Assembly: GCA_016802295.1 (NCBI GenBank)
Contig: JAESIW010000154.1
Location: 741,233-805,232, forward strand
Reading direction: 5' to 3'
Origin: Brachionus rotundiformis
Lineage: Eukaryota; Rotifera; Eurotatoria; Ploima; Brachionidae
Length of the DNA: 64,000 nt
This document shows, piece by piece, positions 21,357 to 32,273 of the stretch; the first letter of the stretch is position 1; each line of letters opens with the position of its first letter. The translations under genes and the position numbers were made by a program. The notes below the pieces were generated by a model, which was not told the origin of the DNA, ran no database searches, and saw only the letters and a program-made list of their open reading frames with translations.

Positions 21357-22597
21357 TTAAGCCTCAATTTCCTCTTCTTCGCCAGCTTCGCCCTCCTCAT
21401 CGGCAGTGGCATCCTGGTATTGCTGGTACTCGCTGACCAAATCATTCATGTTCGACTCAGCCTCAGTAAACTCCATCTCGTCCATACCCTCACCTGTGTA
21501 CCAATGCAAGAAAGCCTTTCTCCTGAACATAGCTGTAAATTGCTCGCTGACTCGCTTGAATAGCTCTTGGATAGCAGTCGAGTTGCCAATGAAAGTGGCG
21601 CTCATCTTGAGACCTCTTGGCGGAATGTCACACACAGCTGTTTTGACATTGTTTGGAATCCACTCGACAAAGTAGGATGAGTTCTTGTTCTGGACGTTGA
21701 GCATTTGCTCGTCAACTTCTTTCATGGACATGCGGCCGCGGAAAATGGTGGCCACAGTTAGGTATCTGCCGTGGCGCGGGTCACAAGCGGCCATCATGTT
21801 CTTGGCATCGAACATTTGCTGTGTTAGCTCTGGTACAGTCAAGGAACGGTATTGTTGTGATCCGCGCGATGTCAGCGGAGCAAAGCCTGGCATGAAAAAG
21901 TGCAAACGTGGGAATGGTACCATGTTTACGGCCAATTTTCTCAAGTCAGCATTCAATTGACCGGGAAATCTCAGACAAGTGGTCACGCCAGACATGGTAG
22001 CAGATACCAAGTGATTCAAATCACCATAGGTTGGAGTGGTCAGCTTCAATGTGCGGAAGCAGATGTCGTACAACGCCTCATTGTCAATGCAGTATGTTTC
22101 GTCAGTGTTCTCGACCAATTGATGAACTGACAAGGTGGCATTGTACGGTTCGACCACAGTGTCGGACACTTTTGGAGAGGGCACGACCGAAAAAGTGTTC
22201 ATTATTCGGTCAGGGTATTCTTCGCGGATTTTGGAAATGAGCAAAGTGCCCATACCAGATCCAGTGCCGCCTCCAAGCGAGTGGGTCAATTGAAAGCCTT
22301 GGAGACAGTCGCAAGCTTCGGATTCCTTTCTGATCACGTCCAGAACAGAGTCGACCAGCTCGGCGCCTTCGGTGTAGTGACCCTTGGCCCAGTTGTTGCC
22401 CGCGCCGGACTGTCCGAACACAAAGTTGTCCGGTCTGAATATTTGACCAAATGGACCAGAGCGCACCGAGTCCATGGTGCCTGGCTCGAGGTCAAGGAGA
22501 ACACATCGGGGCACATACTTGCCGCCGGTGGCCTCGTTAAAATACACATTTATTCTCTCTAGCTGCAGATCAGAATCGCCATGGTAGGTACCAGTCG
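21357..22597 (-). CDS. Beta-tubulin, 3' part (interrupted by assembly gap)
   Basis: Uninterrupted coding from the TGTYHGDSDLQLERI region to the stop at 21357-21359. Beta-tubulin hallmarks are present: KGHYTEGAELVDSVLDVIRK, the GTP-binding GGGTGSGMG loop, the FRRKAFLHWYTGEGMDE C-terminal helix and an acidic tail ending EEEEIEA that projects from microtubules. The coding GC is far above the surroundings. The 5' end runs into a block of N at 22598. The sequence from 22078 to 22597 is repeated almost exactly at 23190-23709, so this and the following entry are probably one gene (see findings). Confidence 0.95.
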
Positions 22598-23189
22598 NNN
22601 NNNNNNNNNNNNNNNNNNNNNNNNNNNNNNNNNNNNNNNNNNNNNNNNNNNNNNNNNNNNNNNNNNNNNNNNNNNNNNNNNNNNNNNNNNNNNNNNNNNN
22701 NNNNNNNNNNNNNNNNNNNNNNNNNNNNNNNNNNNNNNNNNNNNNNNNNNNNNNNNNNNNNNNNNNNNNNNNNNNNNNNNNNNNNNNNNNNNNNNNNNNN
22801 NNNNNNNNNNNNNNNNNNNNNNNNNNNNNNNNNNNNNNNNNNNNNNNNNNNNNNNNNNNNNNNNNNNNNNNNNNNNNNNNNNNNNNNNNNNNNNNNNNNN
22901 NNNNNNNNNNNNNNNNNNNNNNNNNNNNNNNNNNNNNNNNNNNNNNNNNNNNNNNNNNNNNNNNNNNNNNNNNNNNNNNNNNNNNNNNNNNNNNNNNNNN
23001 NNNNNNNNNNNNNNNNNNNNNNNNNNNNNNNNNNNNNNNNNNNNNNNNNNNNNNNNNNNNNNNNNNNNNNNNNNNNNNNNNNNNNNNNNNNNNNNNNNNN
23101 NNNNNNNNNNNNNNNNNNNNNNNNNNNNNNNNNNNNNNNNNNNNNNNNNNNNNNNNNNNNNNNNNNNNNNNNNNNNNNNNNNNNNNNNN
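22598..23189. other. Assembly gap, 592 N
   Basis: All bases are N. It lies between two overlapping pieces of beta-tubulin, so any protein reading through it is meaningless. Confidence 0.99.
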
Positions 23190-23858
23190 TCATTGTCAAT
23201 GCAGTATGTTTCGTCAGTGTTCTCTACCAATTGGTGAACTGACAAGGTTGCATTGTACGGTTCGACCACAGTGTCGGACACTTTTGGCGAGGGCACGACC
23301 GAAAATGTGTTCATTATTCGGTCAGGGTATTCTTCGCGGATTTTGGAAATGAGCAAAGTGCCCATACCAGATCCGGTGCCGCCTCCAAGCGAGTGGGTCA
23401 ATTGAAAGCCTTGGAGACAATCGCAAGCTTCGGATTCCTTTCTGATCACGTCCAGAACAGAGTCGACCAGCTCGGCGCCTTCGGTGTAGTGACCCTTGGC
23501 CCAGTTGTTGCCCGCGCCGGACTGTCCGAACACAAAGTTGTCCGGTCTGAATATTTGACCAAATGGACCAGAGCGCACCGAGTCCATGGTGCCTGGCTCG
23601 AGGTCAAGGAGAACACATCGGGGCACATACTTGCCGCCGGTGGCCTCGTTAAAATACACATTTATTCTCTCTAGCTGCAGATCAGAATCGCCATGGTAGG
23701 TACCAGTCGGGTCAATGCCGTGCTCGTCGGCAATCACCTCCCAGAATTTGGCGCCAATTTGGTTACCGCTTTGGAAACAAAATTACTTTTCTTTTTCAAA
23801 AATAAAAATCACTTGCTTCTTACCATTGGCCAGCTTGAATATGGACAATTTCTCTCAT
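23190..23858 (-). CDS. Beta-tubulin, 5' part with first exon
   Basis: Exon 1 is 23824-23858 (MREIVHIQAGQ plus two bases of the Cys codon), followed by a 55 bp intron 23769-23823 with donor GTAAGA and an AAAG acceptor. Exon 2 runs from 23768 (GNQIGAKFWEVIADEHG) to the gap. MREI is the conserved autoregulatory N terminus of beta-tubulin, which directs co-translational mRNA decay in animals. The start is certain. The last codons before the gap are ETYCIDN; the remaining 720 nt of coding are absent here and are supplied only by the other piece. In the overlap the two pieces differ at a handful of mostly third-codon positions, all toward the gap end, and agree completely nearer the start codon. 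Confidence 0.95.
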
Positions 23859-25759
23859 TGTGGCTTCTTTTTTGTTTGGACAAAAAGTGTCAACAAGTGT
23901 CTGAAATAAAAGTTACTTTTTAGGCCAAAGTAGAAAAAAAAAAAAAGATTTTTTTTAAGCTTTTATTTTTTTGTGGAGAAAGAAATCAGCTCCATATTTA
24001 TGGTGTTTTATGTAACTAAGCTTGATATAAACACAAAAATTCTAAGTTGTGTACACCAAATTTCTCTAATGAATAAAAGTCACTAATCAACTAAGAGCTT
24101 AGTTACAATGCAGGAGCGAACACTCTAATGAACATATTGGCCAATTTGGCTCTTAAAAGTGTTCAACTGTTCAAATCGTGGTCGATCTATTAGTTGTTGT
24201 TGTTGTTGTTTTTTTCCATAGATATAATTAGCTTGATTATTAAAATTAAATGCATGAGGATGATGGTGTTCAGTGGAAAATCCTAGAAAAATTCAAAATG
24301 TCTTCGAAAATACATGGTGAATAATGCCAACTAGACAAGCATTGTGATTAATGAGAATTCAAAGAAACTTCCATAAAAAAAAATTACAACACACTAAAAA
24401 AAAGCAAATTTTTTTGCTCAAAATCTTAATTCTATTGCAAAACCAGCTTGTCTACCATTTTCTAGACACAAAATTAAAATTTTTTGCCATGTCTTGTGAC
24501 AATTATGACAAAAATTATCTTGCCTATTTTAAATTTGTTTCTTGGTGAAATTATATGGAAAAAATAAATATTCTTTTATGAAATCTTCCAGTGCCCAAAT
24601 GATTAAATTAGATTAAATTTGGTCTCTTGGTAAAGTGGAAAATGCCAAGCGGGATCTTGCTTGCTTTCAAAATCAAACAAAAACTTGCTACATGAAATGT
24701 TAAAATTCTAATATCATTCTTTATAGAACTAATTAATTGATTTTTTTAATTGTATGAAGGAATCCCAGGCTGGAATTTACCTTTTCTTCTGCACAGTTGA
24801 AAAATTTTATGCTTAACTTTTGTCTCCGGGACTACGGGTCGTCATTATTTATGTTTAGTTTAATATGTGAAAGTTATAATTCTATTAGGTACTAAAAATT
24901 CTATTTAGAGTTTAATTATTTTTAAACTGGAGAGTTGGGTGTTTTTACCAAAAATAAGTGTAAAACTTTTGCCATAAATTAATTGAAGCTGATGAATAGA
25001 AAATGCCGCTTTTTTATGGTTTTATCAGTTGTTTTAATCAAAGATTTTTTCTCAATATAATTTTTTATTAATAAAAATCAGATATTGTTTAATTAGTTTG
25101 AGCTTTTAGTATTTTAATAAAAATTGATTGATGAACCACAAATTTTTAAGCTAAATAATGGACGATCTTATTTATAACATGAAAAATTAAATAATTGCAC
25201 AATTAATTCAGGTGCCAGATACTTTGCTTTAAGGTAAACAGAATTTTTAAATTACCTTTCTTTGAATGAATGGAATTTTTTGATTATGGAAAATGGAAAT
25301 TTTTTCTGTTAATTCACATAAAAATAATTAAAATCTGATTTTCGACTATTTTTTATATTTTTTTGCCAAACTTATATCATTCAGTCGGACAAGAAGCTTT
25401 ACATATTTTAATAATGAGCTTATTTAGATTAACTTCAAGCATATTAAAAAGTTCTGTCCTAAATTTGCCAATAAATGGTCTCAAATGATAAATGTTTTCT
25501 TCAAGTTGCTGTTTTAATAATTTAAAAACAAATAAAATTTCAAAACTTAAAAATTTGCCTTATTTGCCAATGGTACATCTAATCAGACATCAAAACAGAA
25601 CAAAAAAACTTGAACCATTATCGATTTATTACCTAAATTCTAGACTAGCATAATTTATTTACTTGACAATCGAGAAAATCGATTCTGATTTAGTTAGTTA
25701 CTGAAGTATTTTTCAGCATTTAGTTTTAGTTTTAGTTTTGGACAGAGTTTGATTCTAGA
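23859..25759. other. AT-rich interval upstream of beta-tubulin
   Basis: Apart from the candidate two-exon gene at 24125-24845 and a (TTTTAG)-type short tandem repeat at about 25721-25740, I see only A/T-rich sequence. Confidence 0.45.
24125..24845 (-). CDS. Candidate small two-exon gene, unknown product
   Basis: A first exon at 24818-24845 (ATG, reading MTTRSPGDK plus one base) has a GTTAAG donor. A last exon at 24125-24282, with a TTTCTAG acceptor, reads FSTEHHHPHAFNFNNQANY, then a five-glutamine run, then RPRFEQLNTFKSQIGQYVH and a stop. The phases match (one base plus two bases), giving 61 residues. The last exon has clearly richer codon composition than its flanks, and the CAA repeats are in frame as polyglutamine. 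Intermediate exons could exist in the 535 bp intron. I do not recognise the protein. It could equally be a fragment of a larger gene. Confidence 0.35.
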
Positions 25760-26416
25760 ATGATTATTTTCAAAAATTTTAAAATTAAATTAATAATAGC
25801 CATGGTTATAGGTGTTATTTCGTCTCTGTATCAAATGGAAGATAACCAAGAGCTTCACATAGCGCAAAAAAATGTCACACTCAATAAAAATAGACAAGAA
25901 GCTTTTGAGTTTATATCAAATTTGACACAATTTCCCACAGTAAATGAAAAAATTAATTTATATATTAAGATTAGTTTGTTTTTTAGTGGTTTCCAAATGT
26001 GAACTCAATAAGACCAATCGATTCCACTAAGCAAGCAGGAATCGGCAAGCGGTTTAAAATGTCCAACACTTATCTATTTGGCATAGGTTTTTTATCCAAA
26101 CCATTTTTTGACCAAAAATTCAATTAAAAATTTTCAAAAAGGCGAGTCACTTTCATCCATTACTGTTTCAGGTTACCAAAAGCCATTCTTGTTTGAGTAT
26201 TTATGTGACAATTTGTTGATGGAGCGTAACCGATTGGAATTCAAGTCAGTAGATAAACAGAAAACAATTGTCTCGTGGAATATCTATTCGAGAAAGAAGA
26301 GTGTTTTGTTCAAGTATTCAATTGGGCTTTTGTACAAGTTCTACTATGGCCAGCTTCTTCGCGAAGCTCTTTTTTCCCTTCAATTGGGTACAAATAGACA
26401 AAAAATTAATCATTAA
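25760..26416 (+). pseudogene. START/SRPBCC-like lipid-binding protein with a frameshift
   Basis: Exon 1 (25760-25939) has a hydrophobic N-terminal anchor (about residues 8-22) and ends AFEFISNLTQFPT. After a 47 bp intron (25940-25986), exon 2 opens WFPNVNSIRPIDSTKQ and continues AGIGKRFKMSN. This start is typical of the SRPBCC/polyketide-cyclase fold, which binds hydrophobic ligands (COQ10-like and START-like proteins). The frame breaks in the T run at 26104-26109: the upstream frame meets TAA about 20 nt later, while the +1 frame continues GESLSSITVSG, ERNRLEFKSVDKQKTIVSW to a stop at 26416. One T too many would explain it. Either a sequencing indel or a real lesion is possible; I mark it broken as given. 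Confidence 0.55.
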
Positions 26417-27416
26417 AAATCAAATTATCTATTTATTATTATAAAGCGTTTCTAGGCTAATCGTGAACAAAATTATATTCAATTCATTTAAATTGGATTT
26501 TACTTTACCATTAAACACTTTGGTACTAACAACTAATTCTGATAATTTTTTTTCTTTAATAAATTAGTAAACTTAGAATTATCAATTTTTTAATACAAAA
26601 TGTTTCTTTAAATTATTTAAAAAAATAGTTTTGGTTAATGAATAACTAATTATTAACTAAATGACCAAAGATTAAATTTTTTGGACACTTTGAGGCTTTA
26701 TTTAAACCTACAGCCATGCCATTATTAATTATTCAAAAATTAAAACTAATTTTAAGCAATTTTTAGGTCGAGTTTAAAAAACTAATTTTAAAATTAAACT
26801 TGCATATATAAAAATGAATACATGAATGAAAAGAGAACGCGTTTGACGCTATCTTTATATAAAATATTCAAAATATTCATCCAAGTTCAAATCGTGTATA
26901 AATAATAAAATTTTATGTGCTTAAATAAAAACTTTTTATAATAAAATAAATTAAATTTTAATCTAAAAATAGCAATTTTAAGTTAAAAACCCCCTCCCTC
27001 CTTCAAAAAAACCAAAATCGTAATAAACTAAATAATTTTATTATATCTATAAGCTCAAATAATAAATTAATCTTGAACAATATCTCACTCTTTAATTTTT
27101 CTATTCAGATTTTAATCTTATAAAATCAATTGCCAATTTTGGCTGGCCAAGTTGGCAAAATGTTTTAAAATGCGCAAAAAACACTAATAAAAAACATTAA
27201 TTTTAATTAATGTGGCTCATAATTAATAATAGATATTACCTTTAAATTATTCTAGTTGTTATTAAAATTTACCTTTACAAACAGTTTTTCATCAAACACA
27301 TAAAAAGACTAATTAAATATTTGCTTGAATGCTTTGACAAAAAGATTTTTCAGTATTTAAATGGCAATCTAGAAAAAAATTTTTAAAAAAAATTTTATTT
27401 TCCAAAGAAGAGAAAA
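26417..27416. other. AT-rich intergenic stretch, no gene seen
   Basis: Between the SRPBCC-like locus and the calcium-sensor gene. No coding frame, RNA gene or inverted repeat could be supported. Confidence 0.5.
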
Positions 27417-28056
27417 ATGGGTGGAAAAAACTCGAAGAAAAATGCTAATCCAGAATTGACTGAGCCAGAGATTGAATTTTTGCTTAACAATACCAAGTAT
27501 GACCGCGATGGCATCATTCGCTGGTATAGCGATTTCTTGGTAACACTAAATTTGTTTATTTCCTAGATTTTATGTATTTATCTTTTAATAGAGAGATTGT
27601 CCTGATGGTAAATTGGACAAGAAAGAGTTCGAAAAAATCTACACTCAATTGTATCCAGGTGGTAACCCATCGAAATTTAGCAAATATGTATTTGATGTGT
27701 TCGATGCTGACGGCAGCAAATACATCAGCTTTAGTGAATTCATGCTCGCCATGACAGCCTTATCTGATAGCGATGTTACCAAGCGTTTAACATTGACCTT
27801 CAAAATTTATGACGTAAATGATAACCATCAAATCGATGTCAAGGAAATGACCAAAGTGATTGAGTCATTGTACGACTTGAAAGATGTGCCTAAAGAGGAG
27901 CGAAAAGGCGAGCTTTCGGCATCAAGCCGTGCCAAAGCCATCTTTTCCAAATTGGACTTGGACGAAAGCAAGGGATTGAATGTAGATGAATTTGTAAATG
28001 GATGTCTTGGTGACGAATACTTAATTCGTCTTTTATTGCCAGAGGGAAGTCAATAA
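27417..28056 (+). CDS. Neuronal calcium sensor / frequenin-hippocalcin-type EF-hand protein
   Basis: Two exons, 27417-27539 and 27592-28056, with a 52 bp intron; 195 residues. The start MGGKNSK gives Gly2 for N-myristoylation. The first EF-hand is the degenerate Cys-Pro type (DCPDGKLDKKEF) characteristic of recoverin/NCS proteins. Functional loops follow: DADGSKYISFSE, DVNDNHQIDVKE and DLDESKGLNVDE. The LTFKIYDVN linker and the 190-residue scale fit the NCS family. Such proteins expose the myristoyl group on calcium binding and act at membranes on kinases, channels and vesicle release. It is not possible to say whether this is NCS-1, neurocalcin or a divergent member; the EF-hand 4 loop is not a close NCS-1 match. 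Only the second exon has an obvious long frame, so the first is easily missed. Confidence 0.92.
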
Positions 28057-29085
28057 ATAGTACATTTTTTAGTTTTATTTTGATTTAGATTTGAATAAAT
28101 TTTAAGTTTTAGAAAACTTTTTTTTATCTATTGATTATAAATTTATGAATACTCTTTTATCTAATTAGAAATTTAAATTTTATTCATAATTTATTATTTT
28201 TTTAAATAAAATTTAAGAATTTAATTAAATAAATCTTTTTATTAAATAAAATATCTTAATAAAGATATTCGGTCACTTAACTGCATTAAAATACGGCCAG
28301 TCAAAAACGAGTGGCCAAAAATATGGCAAGCAAAATAAAATAATAAAAAGACTATTAAAAATTGAATAAAAAAAGGAAAATATATTATATAAACATTTTA
28401 TTTAAAAAAAAATTTAAAACAAGAATTGGACCTCCAGAAATACCGGTTCGAAGATCTGCTCGAATCTAACACTACTAAAAATTCGAATAATTCATTATTT
28501 TATATTTTTCTTAGATAGTATGCCATTGATTATAAGCTCAAACATTTTTCAAAAGCTTTTGGAGCCAAAGTTGAGTATGAAATGGTAACAGCTAAAAGCA
28601 ACATATTTAATTAGATATTGACTGAATTTTGTCTTGTGGTATCTGCAAAGTCATTTAGCATTTTTAAATGGTACACCAGTAGATTCATCAAACCCTAAAT
28701 TTATATTAATAATATCTTCTCATTCAATAATATTTTTATATTTGTTTATTCTTTATTCAAATTAAATAACTATCTTTTAAAATGAAAAAAAAATCCCCTT
28801 TATTATCTAAAATCTTTAAAGTATGTTGCAAGAATTTAGAAATTTATTTATTGATAACACAAAGATTGTTTTGATGTATATAAAAGGCAGGAAAATAAAA
28901 AAAGTTTTTTTTTTAAATTTGTCATCAATCCAAAAACAAAAAACCAAAAAAATTGAAAAAAATATACAATTAATTAAAAAAAAAACGGTTAAATCAATTT
29001 TGGTAAGTTCTCAGTCGGAATCTGTAACCACTTTTTGTGTAAAACCTCTTTTAAATGCTCAATTGAGATTACTTTAGTGTTTACC
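28057..29085. other. AT-rich intergenic stretch with possible retroelement scrap
   Basis: At 28423-28478 the plus strand reads IGPPEIPVRRSARI, which recalls the linker after the integrase of LTR retroelements. The match is too short to call. No gene otherwise. Confidence 0.4.
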
Positions 29086-29089
29086 ATCT

Positions 29090-29600
29090 ATTTTGGAATC
29101 CATGTATGATCATAAGTTCTCGAATGGGTTGAGATCTGGCACACCATGGCAGAACTCAATGTTCTTTTCTTTGAACCAGTGGCTCACTAAGTGAGCAGTA
29201 TGTGCTGAAGCCCCGTCTTGTTGAAAAACTTAAGGGTCATTTGGTTCAAACAGGAGTTCAACAGGGTGTTAATGTACACAAATTGATTAATTCGTCCTGA
29301 ATAAATTTTGCATATGCTAGTTCCTTTGTAGGAAATGCATCTCCAAAAACCGGCTGACCCTTCTCTGTTTTGTAATCTTGGTATACCGAACTTCGGCGAA
29401 ACTTTTCATTTTTAAATCTTTTAACTACCACTCTTGATTTACAATTAAAGACCCCACTGAAAATAATTCTGAACAAACTATTTAATTAACTGTCCAATTA
29501 AGTCTCTGTTCACACCACTTATTTATTTTTAGTCTATCTTTTATATTAAGAAAGCGGCTTTCTGACCGCTTTAGGAGACTAAAAACCTTTTTTTTTGGAA
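29090..29600 (-). mobile_element. Tc1/mariner transposase remnant
   Basis: In shifting frames the minus strand reads RLKINKWCEQRLNWT, then a damaged SDES-like region, then FQQDGASAHTAHLVSHWFKE and PDLNPFENL. These are the ordered motifs of the Tc1 DDE catalytic domain (second Asp in QDGA-AH, third acidic residue region PDLNPIEN). Several frameshifts and stops make it non-functional. The N-terminal DNA-binding half is missing on the high-coordinate side, where a LINE copy abuts at about 29604. No inverted terminal repeats were found. Confidence 0.8.
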
Positions 29601-29603
29601 ATA

Positions 29604-29968
29604 TAATAATAATGATAATTGCTACGCTTATGCGTGAAGTCTGGATTAACCAGACTGTAAGCATATTTTAGTCACTCAATATGTTATCTATTTTGTTTTT
29701 GAATAAGTCAATTGATTTCGATTCTATTACCTCATTTGTCAGTTTGTTCCAATCGCTTACAACTCTATTAGTAAAAAAATTATACCTCGGTAAACAATTT
29801 TTTGTAAGTTCTCTTCTAAGTCTGTATCGATTACCTTTTGTATTATATGTACTTACACCATCCAAATGTTCGCTATACCAACTTATCTCGTCAAGTCCAT
29901 TCATGAACTTGTACATTTGTATTAGATCACCGGGTCTCCTTCTTGTCGAAAGTGTTGTTAGGTTCTCA
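29604..29968 (-). mobile_element. CR1-like LINE 3' fragment next to Tc1 remnant
   Basis: The minus-strand frame 29916-29668 reads MNGLDEISWYSEHLDG, ELTKNCLPRYNFFTNRVVSD and ends NILSD-stop. The 3' UTR holds a hairpin at 29638-29656 and a short (ATT)n tail at about 29601-29615. It is nearly identical to the fragment in SLC22 intron 3 (16231-16835). It is heavily 5'-truncated. It lies directly against the transposase remnant, which suggests it inserted into that element. Confidence 0.86.
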
Positions 29969-29974
29969 TTATAG

Positions 29975-32273
29975 TATACTTGCTTATCCTATCTTGAGTA
30001 TTAGACTTAAAATCAGTGGCGATTTTTAGTGGTGATAACTAGATGTAGAATCTCTTCCAATCTCTCTAAAAAATGTAATTTTCAACCCTAAAGTTAGCTT
30101 TTTCTTTTGCATTCTAATATTTATAAGATTCAATAAGTAAAATAATAAATTTCTAAATCTTTACAACATACTGTATATCTAAATTACCTTTCCTAGAGCA
30201 AAAGGTCATCAACTAGATGTTTTATTCTAAGGCTTTAAAAAAATTTCAATTAAGCTTTGTGAGCTAAACTCAAAACATGGTACTTTATTATTTTTGATCA
30301 TAATAGAAAAAATTAAAATCTTTTAATTTCAAACAATCAGTAAAATTTAATTATTTAATAATTTTTTTAGACTTGTAAATTTTAGTTAATTTATATGAAA
30401 CTTTTTACTTAGATTTTTCAATCGAAATACGCACATTATCGGAATCAGCCATTTTCCATGTTTGAAAAAATGATTAAGAAATAAATTAGCAGTAATAATT
30501 ACCTGAAAATAATTTAAATCAAAAATTGTCAGTAAAGCTGATAGAAATAAATTAGATTGCTGATCAAAATAATTAAACAGATCAAACTCACAAAAATGAA
30601 CAAAATTTCCAGAAGAGAGCTCTGAATGAAAATAAAACCAATCATCCGGAAGACCAAGTGGTAGTGTTTTAAGCAGATAAATTAATACATTAATTTTAAC
30701 ACTCAAAATCCGGAGAGAGCTTTTTGGACGCCTTGAGTTAACTTAACTTTTTAATTTATATTTAAAAGATAAGTTATATCTAAATAATCAAATTTTTTGC
30801 CACTTTTGAAAAAGGATATGATTTTAGATACACCAAAGAATTGGTAATAATTTTACTCGAGAAATTTTTGATTATTGATCTAGGCCAGAGCTTTGAATAG
30901 AAATACCATTGATTCGTTTAATTAATGTTTTAATCCATTTATTTATTAACTTAAATTAAATTATTTGGAAATTTAATTTTTTTATCTAGGATGTAAAAAA
31001 TTGCCAAAGCATCAATAATTTTTCAATCAATAATTCAAATTTGATAATCCATGACATCTTTTTTGTACTTGGTTACGATTTGATTTTTAATAAAATCGAT
31101 TGATTGAAATTTAAAAAAAATACATATTATTTTTTTGATTTATTTTCGTTTATGAGATAAATTAATTCCAGCTTGAGAAATTAATTCACTTTATGCTTAT
31201 TGATTATTTCAGTAATTTTAGACTTGATTAAATTTTATATTCAAATTTATGATTCAATATTTTATAAATACTGGTGCTTTACTCAAAAAAATTTAGAAAA
31301 AAAATAAAATTTTAAGAATAATATATTATGATATTTGATCTATTTGAATGAATTAAAAAAACAACAATCAAGTTTTTTAGAATTGCTAATTAAAGCCATG
31401 AATTAATTTTTTCTTGTAATTAAAGGAATTTTCATTTAGGAAACTTAAACCTTTTATACTCAAATTAAGGATAATGAAATTCTGATTTTTAATCTGAAAA
31501 TATTACACAACAAAATCAAAAATCAAGCTGAGTTTATTTTTTATAAGCTTCTAGATTTATCTATTAATAAATAATACACGTTTTTTTTTCATCCACATTA
31601 TATGTGTACTAAAGGAATTGTGAATCATGTAAATTTTTTTATTAAATCTAAAAGCCAAAAATTTATTTTCAATCGTTTATCAAATGATATATCTTAACTG
31701 CTTTTGAAAGATTTTTTTTTTCAATAAAATGCCATTATTTTTATCAAGCATTATTTTAAAAATAATGCAAAATTCTTTAGTACCAGAAATGAATAAAATT
31801 GCTCATATATTGTTAATTAATAAATTTATTATATTAAATTAATTAGTTGCTATCGGTTATTTAAATAACTAACCGACTTTGGCAAATGAATAATTGGTAT
31901 TGGCAAATGAATATCTAATTATCTACCACAAAATAACAAAGCTTAAGTGAACAGTCTTATTAAAATTAATAATTTCTTATTCCAAGTTAATAATAAGCCT
32001 ATTTTAATTATATTTTTGAAGGTTTTTTAGGATTAAATTTTTAATTGAAGACTACATAAAAGAAATACATGTCTGAAAAAATCAATATAACAGATAAAAA
32101 AGAGTAAGATAAATTTTTAAATGGCTTTTAATTTTCAATTTACATCATTGACTTAATAAACAGATTATTACATTAATTTATGTTATTATTTTTTCCTATT
32201 CTGGCAAGAAAAAATCATTTAAATAATAAGCGGAAAATAAAATTAGAATTTATTTTTAAGATTTTTATTAGAC
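29975..32273. other. Gene-poor AT-rich stretch
   Basis: An open minus-strand frame of 106 codons at 30386-30706 has no ATG and no recognisable domain. A short minus-strand ATG frame near 30450 (MADSDNVRISIEKS) ends at a GTAAAA donor-like site but I could not find a partner exon. The remainder is A/T-rich with no supported feature. Confidence 0.4.

Noticed and set aside
21400..22560. Plus-strand frames opposite beta-tubulin
   Set aside because: Antisense shadows of a GC-rich, codon-biased gene.
22559..23737. Long frames running through the N block
   Set aside because: They are open only because N cannot encode a stop; the real content is the two tubulin pieces on either side.
25721..25740. 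Short TTTTAG tandem run that could suggest an internal telomere-type repeat
   Set aside because: Only about three units, in AT-rich sequence; not enough for any claim.
28430..28480. GGTTCGAAGATC resembling a tRNA T-loop
   Set aside because: No matching acceptor or anticodon stems at the right distances; the same stretch reads better as a retroelement scrap, itself too short to call.
30386..30706. 106-codon minus-strand frame
   Set aside because: Begins at TTG with no ATG, no recognised domain, and A/T-driven composition; an acceptor-like site in the middle did not lead to a coherent gene.
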